Source of the DNA: Timema cristinae
Taxonomy: Eukaryota > Arthropoda > Insecta > Phasmatodea > Timematidae
Direction: 5' to 3'
Assembly: GCA_039000515.1 (NCBI GenBank)
Contig: JBCFYV010000001.1
Coordinates: 65,353,729-65,417,728 of the forward strand
Length of the DNA: 64,000 bases
Each line of letters starts with the position of its first letter. Position 1 is the first letter of the stretch. Below are positions 62,217-64,000 of the stretch, piece after piece. The notes beneath the pieces are model-generated. The model did no database searches. It saw only the letters and a program-made list of their open reading frames with translations, and had not been told where the DNA came from. The position numbers and the translations under genes were made by a program.

Positions 62217-64000
62217 TATCCAGTCCTCTATTACACCTATCTCCTGAGATGTTCTATCCAGTCTCATTACACCCTATCCCTTCTTGAGATAGTTCTATCC
62301 AGTACCTCTATTACACTCTATCCCTATCTTGAGATAGTTCTATCCAGTACCTCTCATTACACCCTATCCCTATCTTGAGATAGTTCTATCCAGTCCTCTC
62401 ATTACACCCTATCCCTATCTTGAGATAGTTCTATCCAGTCCTCTCATTACACCCTATCCCTATCTTGAGATAGTTCTATCCAGTCCTCTCATTACACCCT
62501 ATCCCTATCTTGAATAGTTCTATCCAGTCCCTCTCATTACACCTCTATCCCTATCTTGAGATAGTTCTATCCAGTCCTCTCATTACACCCTATCCCTATC
62601 TTGATAGTTCTATCCAGTCCCTCTCATTACACTATCCTATCTTAATAGTTCTATCCAGTCCTCTCATTACACCTATCCTATCTTGAGATAGTTCTATCCA
62701 GTCCTCTCATTACACCCTATCCCTATCTTGAGATAGTTCTATCCAGTACCTCTCATTACACCCTATCCCTATCTTGAATAGTTCTATCCAGTCCCTCTCA
62801 TTACACTCTATCCCTATCTTGAGATAGTTCTATCCAGTCCCTCTCATTACACCTATCCCTATCTTGATATAGTTCTATCCAGTCCCTCTCATTACACCTA
62901 TCCCTATCTTGAGCTAGTTCTATCCAGTCCCTCTCATTAACACCTATCCCTATCTTGATATAGTTCTATCCAGTCCCTCTCATTACACCCTATCCCTATC
63001 TTGAGATAGTTCTATCCAGTCCTCCATTACACCTATCCTATCTTGATAGTTCTATCCAGTCCCTCTCATTACACCTATCCTATCTTGAGATAGTTCTATC
63101 CAGTCCCTCTCATTACACTCTATCCCTATCTTGAATAGTTCTATCCAGTCCCTCTCATTACACTCTATCCCTATCTTGAGATAGTTCTATCCAGTCCCTC
63201 TCATTACACTCTATCCCTATCTTGAGATAGTTCTATCCAGTCCCTCTCATTACACTCTATCCCTATCTTGACTAGTTCTATCCAGTCCCCTCTCATTACA
63301 ACCTATCCCTATCTTGAGATAGTTCTATCCAGTCCCTCTCATTACACCCTATCCCTATCTTGAGATAGTTCTATCCAGTCTCTCTCATTACACCTATCCC
63401 TATCTTGACTAGTTCTATCCAGTCCCTCTCATTACACCCTATCCCTATCTTGAGTAGTTCTATCCAGTCCTCTCATTACACCCTATCCCTATCTTGAGAT
63501 AGTTCTATCCAGTCCTCTCATTACACCCTATCCTATCTTGAGATAGTTCTATCCAGTCCCTCTCATTACACCCTATCCCTATCTTGAGATAGTTCTATCC
63601 AGTCCTCTCATTACACCCTATCCCTATCTTGAGATAGTTCTATCCAGTCCTCTCATTACACCCTATCCTATCTTGAGATAGTTCTATCCAGTCTCTCTCA
63701 TTACACCCTATCCCTATCTTGAGATAGTTCTATCCAGTCCCTCTCATTACACCCTATCCCTATCTTGAGATGTTCTATCCAGTCCTCTCTCATTACACCC
63801 TATCCCTATCTTGAGATAGTTCTATCCAGTCCCTCTCATTACACCCTATCCCTATCTTGAGATAGTTCTATCCAGTCCTCTCATTACACCCTATCCCTAT
63901 CTTGAGATAGTTCTATCCAGTCCTCTCATTACACCCTATCCCTATCTTGAGATAGTTCTATCCAGTCCTCTCATTACACCCTATCCTATCTTGAGATAGT
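62217..64000. repeat. Minisatellite, 46-bp unit, about 39 copies, continuing past the window
   Basis: Each unit has agttctatccagtccctctc, attacaccctatccctat and cttgagat. The word CTATCTTGAGATAG forms a 6-bp stem with a two-base loop once per unit. Frequent loss of one base in doublets (ccc to cc, gagat to gat) gives units of 42-47 bp and is probably consensus noise. The array has no end in this window. Confidence 0.96.

Overview
This is a eukaryotic, almost certainly arthropod (probably insect) window: AT-rich, gene-poor and dominated by repeats. The arthropod reading rests on an insect-like intronless dishevelled gene, an R1-like non-LTR retrotransposon, and many tRNA-headed SINEs. I cannot name the species. 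Only two host genes are recognisable: a complete dishevelled (dsh) at 2506-4578 and three internal exons of an adenosine deaminase-like gene (Adal) at 46543-52146. The first and last Adal exons were not found, and its introns are filled with repeats.

Layout. 1-1290: 3' end of a broken Copia element with its polypurine tract and LTR edge. 2506-4578: dsh. 5224-5579: a SINE with a 12-bp target duplication. 8178-10568: a 73-bp minisatellite. 10965-11500: two SINEs tail to tail. 12703-16713: an old 4-kb DNA element with about 430-bp inverted repeats and one decayed gene. 17060-18365: SINE copies. 20645-21332: a 22-bp minisatellite. 21595-23225: a dead pogo/Tigger-like transposase. 23774-38730: a 71-bp satellite of about 15 kb that captured a SINE and amplified it with its own units; its middle (26757-30050) is badly corrupted, probably by sequencing or consensus failure. 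39130-41085: a non-LTR retrotransposon fragment whose coding segment has been expanded into a 62-bp tandem array. 41203-43965: further SINEs, a 15-bp repeat and a GC-rich structured segment. 44520-45840: a 5'-truncated R1-like LINE. 46543-52146: Adal exons, with a 45/53-bp minisatellite and a tRNA-like palindromic element in the introns. 53030-53510: a hAT transposase remnant. 53684-59270: a 117-124-bp array with a degraded internal copy of its own flank. 59522-61644: a non-autonomous hAT element with a perfect 8-bp target duplication. 62217-64000: a 46-bp array running off the window.

Tandem arrays cover roughly 43 percent of the window. The two host genes show no functional link. dsh is the Wnt and planar-polarity adaptor; Adal is a purine (N6-methyl-AMP) deaminase. 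The most interesting structure lies in the mobile DNA: the long-inverted-repeat element, the tRNA-like fold on a long stem, and several arrays whose origin can be read directly (LINE-derived, SINE-bearing, or split by a hAT insertion). Many small deletions in the arrays after about 31.8 kb look like long-read consensus errors, so unit-level variation there should be treated cautiously.
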